DNA of 64,000 nucleotides from Symbiodinium natans (lineage: Eukaryota; Sar; Dinophyceae; Suessiales; Symbiodiniaceae). The notes under the pieces were generated by a model. The model saw only the letters and a program-made list of their open reading frames with translations, was not told the DNA's origin and ran no database searches. Within the stretch, counting starts at the first letter, position 1. Every line of letters begins with the position of its first letter. The stretch is taken from contig CAJNDS010001024.1 of NCBI GenBank assembly GCA_905221605.1, positions 209,501-273,500 on the forward strand, read 5' to 3'. A program made the translations under genes and the position numbers. Shown here piece after piece: positions 13,001 through 24,201 of this stretch.

Positions 13001-16000
13001 ACCTGACGACGCGAGCCGGAGAAGCTGCTACAGAAGTTTATGATGCAGAGGGAATCTTGAGGCATGATGGGTCTTAACTAAGTACTCCGATTATGCCGAG
13101 CTGTATCCTACATACCAGGGTGGACGATTAGAAGCTCACCCTGCACCAGTGTCGCGATGAGGCTACACTGCCGCGTGCGAAGGCGGTCGCCCAGCCGCAT
13201 CCTCAAACTTGAACCTCGAGCATCCCAGAACCCCGACAACCTTAAACCCTAAACCCTAAAAACCCTATAAACCCTATAAACCCTAAACCCCGAATACCTT
13301 CCGGCAGGTTCCAATGAGCGCCTCCCAGTGCTCATTGGCTTGATCAAGTGGTAGTTCCTTGCCCCGCCAGGCGCATGCAGGCACACGCGCACAAGAGCAG
13401 AGAGAGGGGGTTTAGGGGTTAGGGTTTAGGGCTGATGAAGGCCAAGCGTCGTCCTTTGGTCGTCTTCCGTCTGCGTCGCCTGCACACGGACGCACATGGG
13501 CATTCCCGGGACATGGCTGGGTCCTGTAAAAGCACGCTATTGCTCCCGCTACACGTCCGACAACACAAACTCGACTCTCTGGGGCAAGCAGTTTCTGACG
13601 AACTAGATTTCGACTGCAAATCCTGCAATGACACTGGCTGGGCACTGGAACCTGTTTGCACAAACTGGCAACCTTGGGGTGACGTTGCCTTTCTTTAAAC
13701 CACAAACTCAAGCTGAAGACTCCTCTCATCACAAACAGGGCTCCCACCTTGCTTCCCTGGCAGTGGAGGCAGGTCGACAAGTATAGATTTGGGGCTCACA
13801 AGGATCGTGGCTGCCTCTTTGGGAGCCATGCGAGATGAATGACTGCAGGGAAAATTAAGGATTGAGGCGCTTGAGGTTGAGGTGCAATCACACATCTCCT
13901 GCATTGTTCGAGCTCAAGTTCGAAGACGAGCATGCGGACTTGAGGAATGAAAGTCGCACCAACGCTCTCCCAAGATGCATCCAAGGTGGCTTCAACACTT
14001 GCCAGCAAGGCTCTCCGTATCCGAGCCCTCAGGCGCGCAAAACGATTATTAGACGATTCGGGCCATCTGTGGCTTGTTCCTCCTGCATACTGGTGCCTTT
14101 TTGGGGGGTCACTGTTGAAATACGGCCCCCTTAAGTGCATACGGCAACACAGACTCGTCGTGTCGATACCTGAGACAACAAACCTCATCTCGAGTGCTCT
14201 GCGAGCTTTGCAATGCACTCTGCCCACATTACGAAGAAAGACTCATGATGGTCTGAGAAGCCCGTAACCATGCGGCCCAACAAAAAACTGTTACCATTTA
14301 ATGGTCGCTCAAGGACACGCAGGGCTTAGACTTGGGTCTTACAGTGCCTAGGGGGGAGCCGGCAACCCTGGGAATGTCAATCACCCCAGCGACATCAACT
14401 GAAAGAATGACTTTCTAGAAGCCGTCCGGATTACCAGAAGAAACCCACGGATCAGTCCGGCAGAAACCCTGTCTGGAGAATCACATTTAAAACCTGCCAG
14501 AATACAACTTGGTACCTACTGAACCCTTGGAGCACGGGTGTTGGGTCCCCCCACATCGCCGCACGACGCTGTGCCCGAGCCTCGCGGGCAACCTGGCAGC
14601 GGTTTGAGTTCGGAGACATCGTTGGGGGGTTCGGATTCGGGACGCGGATAGGTAACTTTGTGGGAAACATTTCGGGGCGTGCTTTTGGGGGTGGGATAAG
14701 AGGATCTCAGCATTCCACCCCTCAGCCGATGCTCGGAACTGAGCTGTGAAGGCCAGTCAAGAATCGCTCTGATCATCGCGCTCAACGAATCTGAGCCACA
14801 GGCCATTCCAGCTTCAACGACCTGCTGGTGGAGACTGGGCCAGACTCGCTCAAAATATGCTGCACGGCGTGCACCATCATGATCGGTGCCATAGGTGCAT
14901 ACAGGTGTTATTCATCAGCCAACAATGGATGCTGTGGGCGCTGCGGATCCAAGCTTCTCCTTGTCTGCCGGCAGCCCTCTTTCTACCTCAGGCTCGAGAA
15001 ACTCAGTCCAATGGCTCCAAAAGGTAGGTTGTTTTCCGGAATCGTTGGCTTGATCCTTGCCCAGGTAACACAACTTAAACTAAACTGCGTTGAACAACCG
15101 TGCAAGAAGGGCATATACAACCTCAACACACCCAACTCACCACGCTCTGCGCTCTCTGTCCCCGCTCTTCGGATCGCAAGAGTCACAGCTACGGCTCCAG
15201 CCACTTTCTTGAAGCCACTGGCATCCTCTGCTGCCGCAGCCTGCAGGACCTCCAGGCTTAGTTTCTGTGCTACGGGCACAACCCTAAACCCTAAACCCCA
15301 AGAAGTCCCCAGCAGAGCAGAATACTCAAGATTCATCAAACGCAGCATGGCAAAGGGCCCCGAACCCATCTCGGCTCCCTGCGATTTCAGTGTTGCCGTA
15401 GTCCTCATCCTCCTTCTGCAAACCCAGCCTGTGGTGTGGACTGGCTGATATCCGAAACCCCGATACACCCGGTACAGGGACAGCTGCGTATCCCCAAATT
15501 ATCATCCCTCATCCTGAAATGCCTGGACTGAGCCGCAACTGACCACTGGAGCTAGAATTCGCCTTGAAGATGATGGCCTGGAAATCGTCGAACCCGCATC
15601 CCACCCTCCCCAGTTTGTCCCAAACCTCGTTGCCCCAAGACTTGTTACCTTTCAGCATCCCCATCCGCGCCCGAAGCCCTGTTTGCAGCAGGCTTGCAAG
15701 GGCAAGGATCCTTGCCTGGAAGGCCTCACCGAGCTCCGCTCAAGTTAGACCAGAACCCCAAACCCTAAACCCTAAACCCGAAACCCTACAGCTGGCATCG
15801 GGCTCCCGGCATCTTCAGGGCGCGGGAGACCAACTCGTCCTGCTTGGCCGTCTCCTGCGCGCGCACTTGGGCGGGGGGAGGTTGGGACTTAAGGCGTTTC
15901 TCGGCTTGTGGGCTGGAACCTTCGATGGAATTAGTTGATGCTTAAACAGGCCCTCAGTTGTCAGAACAGTAAGCTGGCTTTGAAGAGGCTCCTCGACTTC

Positions 16001-19000
16001 ACAAGCAGCTGCAAGCATGCTAGGCTGCGTGGCATGATTCGAAGGCCGAAGGGTGCAGGGATAGCAAAGCAAGCGACGGCGAGATGAAGTATTGAGGTTC
16101 ACGAAGAGCTGCTCACAAGATCTTACAGACGTGTACGGGGCGAATGCATAAGCACTTCAGATGGCAGTACCAACGGTGGACCTCGCCACACCGGCGACAG
16201 CGACGCAGCGCGCCGATCTGGGCATTCACGGAATATGCGGAGCTCACGCATGGGCTGCTACCGCAGGTCTGACTACTCAGCAAATTCAGAGTCTCAACAC
16301 GAGGAAAATAGGCTTTGTGTCCAGAACTCAGGCTCAAGAGCTGAAGTTGAATCATGTTGTTTAGTGCTGCTGAATTTCAGAGGCCAGCATTCTACTCAAA
16401 GGTCCCACAGCCGTCCAAGTAGCAACGTGCAACTCAGCGCACACACACACACACCCTGCGCGGCTGAGAAAGAGGCATCTGCAAGGTAGGCCAAGTACAC
16501 CTTGTGCGAGTACTTGGACTTGCGGATTTGCAAATGCAGGATGCTTTGGGATGTTCATCCTCATACTAACAGACCTTATATGGGGACTATAGTCGGGGGT
16601 ACGATAATCCGATTAAGGACTGTTAGTATAAGGGAGGATGCTACCAGATGAACATTGCACACTGCATCTCTACATGCAGGGCCTAACATGGGCGTCGCTG
16701 GTGCCTGCAAACAACTTTGATCCGAAGGCCACAGCAAAAACCGCGCCGTTGCAAACGGCAGGCTTCTGCTTCCCACAAGGACAGACCTTCAAGCTTCCCA
16801 GGAACGCCAAGCCCTAGACCCTAAACCCTAAACCCTATAAACCCAATGCACTGAGGACCCCACGAGCGCCGGTTCGCCAGCAAGGGTGATCTCAGTCCAG
16901 GGTTTAGGGTTTAGGGTTTAGGGTTTAGGGTTTAGGGTTTATGGTGCTTTTTTCTTGCAAGAGAAGCAAGGTACTGGCCAGGGAGCACCCTGCAGAACTC
17001 CTTTGTAAGGGTCTGGTTTTTTTTTGCCACCCGCCTAGCTGACACTCAGGCCACGTTGCAGGGACTAATACCGGCAATACTACTGGTCTGGTTTAGGGTT
17101 TAGGGTTTAAGGCACCACAGCCGCGCCACAACCCTCCTTCAACCCTTCGAAGGGAGTGATGCTGAAGTGGCCGGAGCCAAAGGTCGTGTGAACCGAGGCA
17201 TCAGCCAGTGCTTCCCAAATGTCGACGACACCGGGCGTGATGAAGGCAACCTAAGAAACATCACTATATGATTCCGAGATGTGCTGCACTTGGTACATAT
17301 AATATGATGGAAGCAAATCTATTCGACGAATGCCCATGCCACTTCGTGGTGTGCTCGGAAACTTGTGCAGCAGGGCCGCGATCGCAGCCAGCCAGAGGTA
17401 GGCGAAGAACATGAAGAACTCGGATCGATCGTTCAAGTCCCCATGGCATGTGATCGCTGTGCATGGCAGGTACTTATCGTTTTGGCATTCACTGCAGGAA
17501 GGAATAAGCCCCATCAGCTTTTCTGAGGCCGTCGCCACTGTGACGACAAAGACCTCCATGTCTTTCATTCGGCGGGTCTCGCTGCTGGGAATCACGAACA
17601 CGCAGAGCCTGGCGAAGCAAGGAGCCAATCAAACAAGCGGGTTCTATAGGTTTTTGTTTTTTTTTTGGGGGGGGGGGGGGATGTTTGGGGCACCTTCATA
17701 GAAGCTCACTCTAATCTATACTTACCGCGCTTAGGCGGTATGAACTGCAGCTCGCGGCCTTACAGCTAGCAGGCATCTTAGAGGTCCCAAACGCAGCAGA
17801 CTCCTCAAAGCCACACAAATCAACTGGCAGTCCACCCGACAATGACCAGCAAGTTGAAGGAGGCGGATCCGGTGATAGTGGCCTGGTGCCCCGACTGTCA
17901 CTGACACTTCCAGGTGATGCACCGTGCTCTTCGTGAGATTGAGAAAGCAGGCGTGATCAGGAGTGAACAATTTACGGCTGATGCCTTTCATCCACGTCTG
18001 CGCGCTGCCACTTCCCAGAACCAGCCCGAGTCCCTGGCAGAACCCAGCTCACCGATGAAGAAGTCCTGCACTATGTCGGCTTTGTGTCTCGGACCCTGGG
18101 GTGAACTAGGGTATTGGGGGCGCCGGAGGCGAGTTGGCGGCTGCACGAGCCCACTGCAACGTGCTCGTTGCCCTTTCCGATAGTCTGACAGCACAACGGG
18201 ATGAGCAGCGGACCCCTCGGCGTCAGACAGCCTGAAGAAATTTCAGCCCTGCTCTGTCTAGAGTTCTCGAGTCCTTATTCAGTGTCTCCACGACCGAGAG
18301 AAGGATCTCAGGCGCAGAAGATCCGAGTGCCTCGCAAGTCACGGACGCGTCTGAAGACAGGCTACGCCAACAAGATCCAATGACCCAGCAACAAGCCCGA
18401 CCAGCTACCTTCCATGACATCATAGCCTTGATAGGTTCAGAAAAAGCTGTCCCACACGAATGCTGCTTCCCTTCAGTAGCTTCGTACTACTCCGTGGGCT
18501 CGCTCGCAAGACAGCTCCGAACTCTTTATCAGAAGCCCTCAACCCGGCATCTTCAGCACCCAGATCCACCAAGGAACTAAAAGTGTGAGATTTGCCACTG
18601 TCGGGTTCCACACCTGGGCTGAAAGAGGAACATGAACAAACGACAGAGGTGCTGTCAGATTAAGGCTACGAAGCGGAAGCGGTCAGTGGGAAGTACACCA
18701 CTACGGTAGCAACAGGGGCGCGAGTGCATGCAGCATGCAGCATTTGAGGCCATGAGCCAATGAGGCTACTGCTCCGAGGATTTAGCACCCTGTGGCTGCC
18801 AATCTTTGAACATCGATCCCACAAGCCAAGCCCCGTCAAAATAGAGAGTACCCCTCTCCACAACCTTGCCTATGTAGCTGTTGACAAGTTAAGGTCCCGA
18901 GCTTTGTATGTTATGGTGCGTCCGTCCTTCTTGGTGACCTGCCAGTGCATGGCCAGCTGAACATGAAAAGGCAAGGGTGTGAAGAAACACAGCTATGTCT

Positions 19001-20320
19001 CCAAACACCCTGCTGCTCAACATAACCTTCGCTTCATCGTCTCAGCCATCCGCTCCCGATGCGCATTGCAAGTTCCCATTGCTCCGCTGAATAATGTCCA
19101 ACGGCCCTTCGACAAACAATAAGAGCAGTGGGGCTTCGCTAAATCGAATACCTTGCTGGTTCCAGAAAGGAGGCATGTTCCCCCAGTTCGTACTTGCCTG
19201 TCAACCAGACCAGTACAACTCAGAACAACGCAAACATCACAGAATACCGGGGCTGACATCAACATGCTGGACCCATTTCTTTCCGAGCTCCAGATGGGCT
19301 ATATGCATGTCAGGCCGTTGTGGATCTCAAGGCCCTACGGCTTCCACAAACCGAGGAGCACCTGTTTGGATCGACTTGTGATCTCCTCAATGCTGTTCAT
19401 GAACATGTCAGCGACGATCGAAACCTTGGCATGGTAGCTTCAAGGCAACTCAACTCTCCTTTGTTGCTTCCAACAACTGTACCCAGCATCGACATGTACA
19501 AGGACTTCAGCGAGTTTGAGTAGCTCCCTTTGCATCGGCCCTCTATACGCCATGTCCGAAAGTCTAGAGATGCGAGATCTTTTGTCACCCAGCGCACCAA
19601 GCATTTGTTTGATGCATATCCGCCCCCCTTGAGGAGCCGACTCCTAGGAACATGTAGACCATGCCGACCTCAGGATCGCGAAAGTGCTGGAAGTGTGCCT
19701 ACCTAATTTGAGATTTGATCATGGACTTCAAAAAATGTGACGTTCGACTCATTCTTCCTGCAAGGGCCATGGGGGAACGACCGGAGAACGTCTGTCCGGA
19801 GCAAGTCCGTATAAGCCCTATGAGATGCTGTCGAGCAGATGTTGAACGACTTATCTTCCATTTGCCGACCTCCATTAAAAATTCCAAACCTGAAGCCCGG
19901 TAAGTGCTGAGGCACGCACGCCATACAAAATGGCTCGCAGGGGCTGGTTCCACGCATACCTCAGCAGCTGGGCCACTCCCTCTCTGTACATGTATACACA
20001 CATGTATATATCCATTATGGATATTTAGGGAAATATTCAGATACACCTACAAAAAAGGCATGTCAAAGCGCAACCACGAAGATAAATTACATGTCCATAT
20101 GTGCTATATACGGTGTTCTGCACTACTGGGAAACCTCATGCAGATGATTCATGTCCGGGAGTCCACGCATGACCTGAACGTGCATGGCGCATGCTACATC
20201 GTCCTACAAGTTCGATGCGTCTGCACCCTGTACCTTTAAACCGAACAAGTCGACCTGAAGCAACCAACAAGATCTGGGGTCGCAACTCATTTGCGAACAA
20301 GGGCAGCAGACTTCCACTGC
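4288..20320 (-). CDS. Na+/Ca2+ exchanger (NCX, CaCA family), multi-exon
   Basis: This gene encodes a membrane antiporter that normally extrudes Ca2+ in exchange for Na+. I reconstructed about 28 exons from family knowledge and splice frames. In protein order they give an N-terminal segment with GSLLPLFANE, the first helices with VSIVADMFMNSIEEI, the alpha-1 repeat ALGSSAPEILLS ... TITGSASFNLL, a helix with LCVFVIPSSETRR, and a loop with a Calx-beta domain. The C-terminal part has DEWVFHLICVPWKL, LTAIIGDMAEIFGC, then alpha-2 VSFVALGTSMPDLFAS ... ADAAIINVTGSNSVNVFLG. Acidic and polar residues expected for ion binding are present (SSAPE in alpha-1, TSMPD in alpha-2). Both repeats are in order on one strand, so this is one gene of more than 16 kb. 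The signal-peptide exon, part of the loop and the last helices are unresolved. Inferred donors are GT, GC and GA. Exon lists are in the block entries. Confidence 0.9.
4590..4687. mobile_element. Short inverted-repeat element, family B, copy 1
   Basis: About 98 bp. It starts CTATACTCCCC and ends CCAAGGGGGATAC, which pair as imperfect inverted termini, with an AT-rich middle containing CTCTTGGGCTTTATATGAAC. It aligns along its length with 10253-10349. It has no coding capacity. It sits in the exchanger intron between exons 4760-4796 and 4497-4547, inside the alpha-2 repeat. Likely a MITE-like non-autonomous element. Confidence 0.65.
7333..8638 (-). CDS. NCX exon block 3: Calx-beta domain
   Basis: Inferred exons: 8638-8583 (FRTSRMSSVPGFDYEEAE), 8310-8254 (GSLEFPPGVTERFVEIEFS), 7585-7520 (EIADKFLLILEEPEGPNF...) and 7386-7333 (FESDGQIRESLVQTIMIG). 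Together they follow the Calx-beta pattern: Y/F-x-T-x-x-x-S-x-x-x-G-x-D-Y, then G-x-L-x-F-x-P-G with a beta strand, then E-x-x-x-x-F-x-x-x-L-x-x-P-x-G. Calx-beta domains bind regulatory Ca2+ in animal NCX. The usual D-D acidic turn between strands is not seen and would sit in an unresolved exon between 8254 and 7585. Donors are GC after the first two exons and GT after the last two. Only one clear Calx-beta unit was found, whereas animal NCX has two. Confidence 0.75.
10253..10349. mobile_element. Short inverted-repeat element, family B, copy 2
   Basis: Second copy of the 98-bp family seen at 4590-4687, in the same orientation. It shares the CTATACTCCCC start, CCTCTTGGGTTTTGTATAAAC middle segment and CCCAAGGGGGACATAG end. 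It lies in the large exchanger intron between the loop and Calx-beta exons. Confidence 0.65.
13240..13292. repeat. Interstitial telomere-like tract with CCCTATAAA variants
   Basis: CCCTAAA heptamers mixed with the 9-base variant CCCTATAAA. The same mixed form recurs at 9265-9300, 16812-16843, 40321-40376 and 57366-57437. Confidence 0.85.
13930..14180 (-). CDS. Candidate NCX loop exon
   Basis: One minus-strand frame reads a basic helical segment with RLRARIRRALLASVEATL followed by DASWESVG. It is protein-like and in the right place and strand for the exchanger loop. The exact splice sites are not determined and a second frame (DGPNRLIIVLRA) also looks plausible, so only one short part may be exonic. 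Confidence 0.3.
15141..15738 (-). CDS. NCX exon block 2: probable cytosolic-loop exons
   Basis: Three exons join in frame: 15738-15649 (GEAFQARILALASLLQTG...), 15378-15335 (SRDGFGALCHAAFD) and 15264-15141 (LSLEVLQAAAAEDASGF...AIRRAG). They give a continuous alanine/leucine-rich, probably helical stretch. Donors are GT (GTAAC), GA and GT (GTGAGT). Acceptors are AG. They lie between the alpha-1 and Calx-beta exons on the same strand, so they most likely encode part of the large intracellular loop. I cannot match them to a named domain. Telomere-like tracts stand just upstream of the acceptors of the first and third exons. Confidence 0.6.
15279..15298. repeat. Telomere-like tract next to a splice acceptor
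   Basis: Two to three CCCTAAA units. On the minus strand they end about 14 bases before the inferred AG acceptor of the exchanger exon starting at 15264. Confidence 0.85.
15753..15788. repeat. Telomere-like tract next to a splice acceptor
   Basis: About five heptamers or variants. On the minus strand they end about 14 bases before the inferred AG acceptor of the exchanger exon starting at 15738. Confidence 0.85.
16546..16646. mobile_element. Short inverted-repeat element, family A, copy 1 (diverged)
   Basis: About 100 bp bounded by inverted termini (CATACTAACAG on the left, CTGTTAGTATAAG on the right). It is a diverged copy of the family seen at 53602-53715. It lies in an exchanger intron between 17350 and 15738. 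Confidence 0.6.
16900..16943. repeat. Interstitial TTTAGGG tract, opposite orientation
   Basis: Six near-perfect TTTAGGG units on the plus strand, about 60 bp from a CCCTAAA tract at 16812-16843, so the two tracts face each other. Another TTTAGGG pair is at 17091-17110. Confidence 0.9.
17350..20320 (-). CDS. NCX exon block 1: N-terminus and alpha-1 repeat
   Basis: Inferred exons (minus strand, 5' to 3'): 20320-20287, 19959-19920, 19668-19642, 19424-19362, 18938-18903, 18613-18578, 18330-18274, 18065-18039, 17882-17836, 17608-17539, and one starting at 17418 whose end near 17350 is not fixed. They join in frame as ...LLPLFANE, YAWNQPLRAILYG, VGMVYMFLG, VSIVADMFMNSIEEITSR, VTKKDGRTITYK, VWNPTVANLTLL, ALGSSAPEILLSVVETLNK, DFFIGELGS, ATITGSASFNLLVIVG, LCVFVIPSSETRR and FFMFFAYLWLAAI. 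This follows animal NCX almost residue for residue through helices 1-5, including ALGSSAPEILLSV. Donors are GT except GC after 18903 and 18039 and GA after 18274. Several exons are only 27-40 bp. The next upstream exon (signal peptide) was not found. Confidence 0.88.
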
Positions 20321-22452
20321 CTGCAGGATCAGCCCACGTGGCATGAAAACACCAGGGTCCTAGCAGGAACGTGCGTGCTGCGGGCAAAATGCTCGCAGCT
20401 GCTCAGGCAACCCGACTCCCATTTACCACCAGACTAGTAGTAACTACCCTTCATGACACTGGTATAACCGATAAAACTGTAGGTAAAGAGCGTTCCAGGT
20501 ACTCCCTGTCCCACGTGCATCTTCGTCTTGGCCGGGCCCACCTTCGGCGGAACATATCGGAGGCTCCGCCAGACCTGTCATTCACCGGCCGTCTCTGAAG
20601 CTACATGTTCGGCCCTTGGCATCTATAGAAACCTGAGCCAAACGACCCTAGAACGACGAATCGCAAAAGCTGCTTGCACGTGTTGGTTGCCAGGCCCCAT
20701 GCAGCTAGAGGTAGGGCCCGTGCTTGTACCTTCTAATGCAAGACGGGCACCCTCAAGAAACTGAGCCCCTGGCTAGCCATGTCTGGTAACAGAGATGAGC
20801 GCACGGACGGTCCTCAGCGCAAGGAGAGCTTCGAGAACCTTTGCCAAGTGTGCGAAGCCTCAATGGTGGTCAATGTGATTACTGTATCGGGCCGCAGCAC
20901 CTCTTTTGATGAATTGCTACGTCGAGCCTTCGTCAACACGAGCCCAGAATCTGACTGCCAGGGGTCCGAAGCCTCTCGCAACTGAGGGCGATGCCAGTGG
21001 CCTTCACAGAGCAACGTGCTTTGGGACTTGCATCCGCCTCGGAATCGAGAGAGCACATGCCAACTGTGTATAGATTCGATTCGGTTACGCATGGCTACAT
21101 GGAGCTTCTACAGGATCACTTGCATAGCAGCCACACTACACGCAGCCGAGGGTCCGACAGCTCAAAGTGAAATTCCAGAACACACCGGCCAGAGGAAAAC
21201 AGTGCCCCTCTAATGTCGTGGTGGTCGTTAAAAGGTTGCTGTTCTGTTCTGTTTAAATGGTGGCTGCGCTCAGAGCAGGGTACAGCGGGGCGAGCTGGGT
21301 ATGGGTCTGTGATGGCACAACATGCCCCAAGTTTGCGAAAGGCACTGTTGCAGGTCTGAGGAAGTCAATGTACTACCTTGGATACATCGCAACACAGACT
21401 GAGGTCTGTGGTCTACAACTCCTGCTGCGTGCTGTGGTGAGCACCATGCCGGCAGAGGCACGACGTGTGCAGTGAACATGTTGCTGCCCAGCCCCAAACA
21501 CAAAAGGGAATCGGACCACCGATCCTCTTGTGGGAGTTTGCGCATCTAGTGGGGCCACTTCTGCAGCTGAAGCACTACCGAGCCACACACACACACCCGT
21601 TTTTTTCTCTCGAATGCTTCAAGTTAAGTTATGAACAGGCCCCATAGCCTCTGGTCATCGCTGATGCCTCGCCCTCACACATTCGACGCCCCAGGCTTTC
21701 GACTCCCGGCTGAACTGTTGCTTTAGCAGACCAAGGCTCAAGGGGGCACCGGCCTCTGTACAATGGCCGTCAGCTGAGGGGGCTCCGCCCCCGATTAAAG
21801 CGAGGAGGCATCCAGAGAAGCCCCCCCTCTGTGGTGCAAGAGGCCACCAGACCGATACTGCCAGGCGGGCCTCGAAAACCCAGCCTCGAGCCTCTTAAAC
21901 CTTTCAACGTCCTCGGAGCAAATGAAAAGAAGCTTCGTACACAAATCCGAAAACCTTCGTAGAGTCTGCATTCTTCCTCTGATTCGGCAGGTTCCGAAGC
22001 TTTAAAGCGCGACTACCACGGCTTCAACATCGGAACAAGTTGTGGCCAGCGCGGTCTGGCGGCGCAAACCCTTCTACAACGAGGATCCGAGAGGGTTGAA
22101 CTGAGGGTGTCCATCCGTCATCATCCATTTCATACGGAGGGTAAGCTTGAATCTCAACTTGAACAGCTGAACGGGTTCACCCTGTTCTGTTCGAGCTTTG
22201 TGCATCCCCTCCTGGTGCTTTCAAAGCGCATGCCCCAGGCTATAAACAGAAGTTGTCGCAGGGGCCTGGGCTGAATGTGTAATCGATGTAAGCTCTTTAG
22301 GCCGCAACTCGTTGCATGATTCCATCGCCGGTCAGGCCAGGCCCCTGCTCTGGCCCATCGCTTTCGAGCTCACTCTGCACGGTCCACCGCAACCGGGGCG
22401 CCCTGTCAGGGATTTTTCGGGCCCAGGGCTGATGAGGGCTCTTGCGCCCCCA

Positions 22453-22966
22453 TCAAGGCTTTTCCGGGCAGGCTTCTCCGTCGGAAAGAGGAGGGAAAGC
22501 GCGTTTAGGGAAGGAGAGACTGTGTGACCTTGTCGATGCCTTGCAGGCTGCATTCACTATAAAATCGGGGTTCAGAACGACAGCTATGAAGGCGCCGAGT
22601 GGAATTCTGCAAGGCCATGCCTTCTGATCCAAGCTGCGAAGTCTAAAGATGCCAGGCCGAAAACGATCAAGAATTATTTGCCCCAAACTGCCGGAAAGCC
22701 CCGTAGCCTGCACTGCAGTTGCTGGTGGCGGTGGTGGCTGGGCCTGCGAAGAGTCTCAGAGAGACTGGAGCCGTTTCTTGGTACAAACTAACTCGCTGTG
22801 CTGGAGGAGCAAACAGGACGAGGAAACCCTCAGAGCCCCTGCTGAGCAGCTTTGCTGGACCCACCTGGACAGCAGCCATTGCAACCTGTGGGGCCTGCAG
22901 GGCAAGGTCTTGGTTGAAACCCCTGAAGCCCCAGTCAATTTCGAAGCTGAAGGCCACGGGCTTCAT
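22453..22966 (-). CDS. Candidate exons, unknown protein
   Basis: Two overlapping minus-strand frames look coding in part. Frame 22966-22667 contains LALQAPQVAMAAVQVGPAK and FLVLFAPPAQRVSL. Frame 22713-22453 contains GQIILDRFRPGIFRLRS and IPLGAFIAVVLNPDFIV. The opposite strand is also open over part of this, so the assignment is weak. Several CAG/G sites could be acceptors. The family is not recognised. Confidence 0.25.
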
Positions 22967-23029
22967 CCAGACTAGGATTCATCGTCTGCTTTAGGGTATG
23001 AGAAGACTGAGCTGAGCCTGCGCATCTGT

Positions 23030-23278
23030 TTAAGGCGGCGAGCACTTGGCGCGACCCTGAGTAGCCCTAACCTCTCGTATCGAATCTGTCTCATGTCCGG
23101 TCTGGTCTGGTACGGGGTTTGGGCTCAACTTATTGTCTACTGGCAAGGTGACAAAGACCTTCACATGACACAGCTGTGTGTCGCCTGCCTGCCTCCCCAC
23201 ACAAAGCTTTGTAACGGCGACTCCTTCGAATTCTAAGCAGCCGGAATCGGAACCCCACTTCCGTAGCAGCTCTGGCAC
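23030..23278 (-). CDS. Candidate exon, unknown protein
   Basis: Minus-strand frame with CLEFEGVAVTKLCVGRQAG followed by HVKVFVTLPVDNKLSPNPVP. Composition is protein-like and free of simple repeats. Splice borders are not established and the family is not recognised. Confidence 0.3.
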   Translation of the reverse strand: MPELLRKWGSDSGCLEFEGVAVTKLCVGRQAGDTQLCHVKVFVTLPVDNKLSPNPVPDQTGHETDSIREVRATQGRAKCSPP

Positions 23279-24201
23279 GTCACACTTCCTCTGCGGCAGG
23301 TTACCAGGTTGTGACTATAGTATAACTATAGCTCGTGTGCCCAACCTCAACGTGTGGTGCCACGACTGGAGCCCGGTTGTTCGCAAGCTGGCCATAGCCT
23401 CTCGAGGTTAAAGGTTCGCATTCGTTGTTTGCTTACCTGTTTACGCACTTGGGGGTCCCCGGGCCTTGCTTGGCTTGGACTGAGGGAGTGCTGAGCCGCT
23501 TGCATTTATGCTCATATTTGATAATACTAGTTAATTACTTTATCTATCCATCTATCTACATTTTCTGTGTACATCGCGCAGTGCTTAGTGAAGAACAAGC
23601 ACCTGCAAGCACCGCGAGCGGGAATCGTGGACAACTTCAACCTACCTGCATGGGTTCCTTACGGGCATGGTCGGCTTGTCGGAAACCCAGCCGCATGGAA
23701 CCTCAAGACGTTGCAACGTCAACACGTGCCTTGTCCCAGCTTGCCGTAGAGATCGCTTCCTTGGTCTTGGAACTCACAGGTTGCAAATTGGGTGATTGTC
23801 CGTTGCTTGTTGATTACTGTGCCTTCCTTGCTTTACTTACTCGGGCTTCGGCATCAGCTTTAGGAGGCAACAAGCGCAAAATGCAGTGTGCAACGAAGCT
23901 TAGAGGCTGAGATTCAGGGAACCAGACACAGAAAAGGAACACGCGATAAGACTGCTAACTGCAGCTGAACCACCCCACCAGCAGCCGAGGCAGCTCAGGA
24001 TAATCACCGGCACCACGAGGAGGAGCTTGACGGCCTCAGCTTAGGTTGCTGCTCGGGATGGATAAGAAGGCTTGGGCCACCTCTTGCCACAGCTCTTGCC
24101 AGAACATGGCATAGCTCCGCCAACGTCATGCTTTAGTAAGGTTTTGTCTCGGCGACCCACGTTAAGAGACTGCTACAGGGATCTTTTGTCACATCCTATA
24201 C

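Larger units (their letters stand above)
8639..15140. other. Large intron region of the exchanger gene
   Basis: Between the loop and Calx-beta exons I resolve no certain exon, though the missing part of the loop should be here. Protein-like minus-strand fragments occur near 12540-12605 (LLRQSLSSELGVKYISTV), 12240-12340 (LQMGSPVAIMCLQGSAAS) and 13930-14180. The rest holds telomere-like tracts (9265-9300, 13240-13292, 13408-13432), a poly-C run, TA runs near 11950-12000 and one family B element. Confidence 0.4.

Noticed and set aside
20779-20985. Plus-strand 68-codon ORF starting MSGNRDER
   Set aside because: Protein-like, but a minus-strand frame over the same bases is also open and plausible. 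No splice or family evidence to decide.
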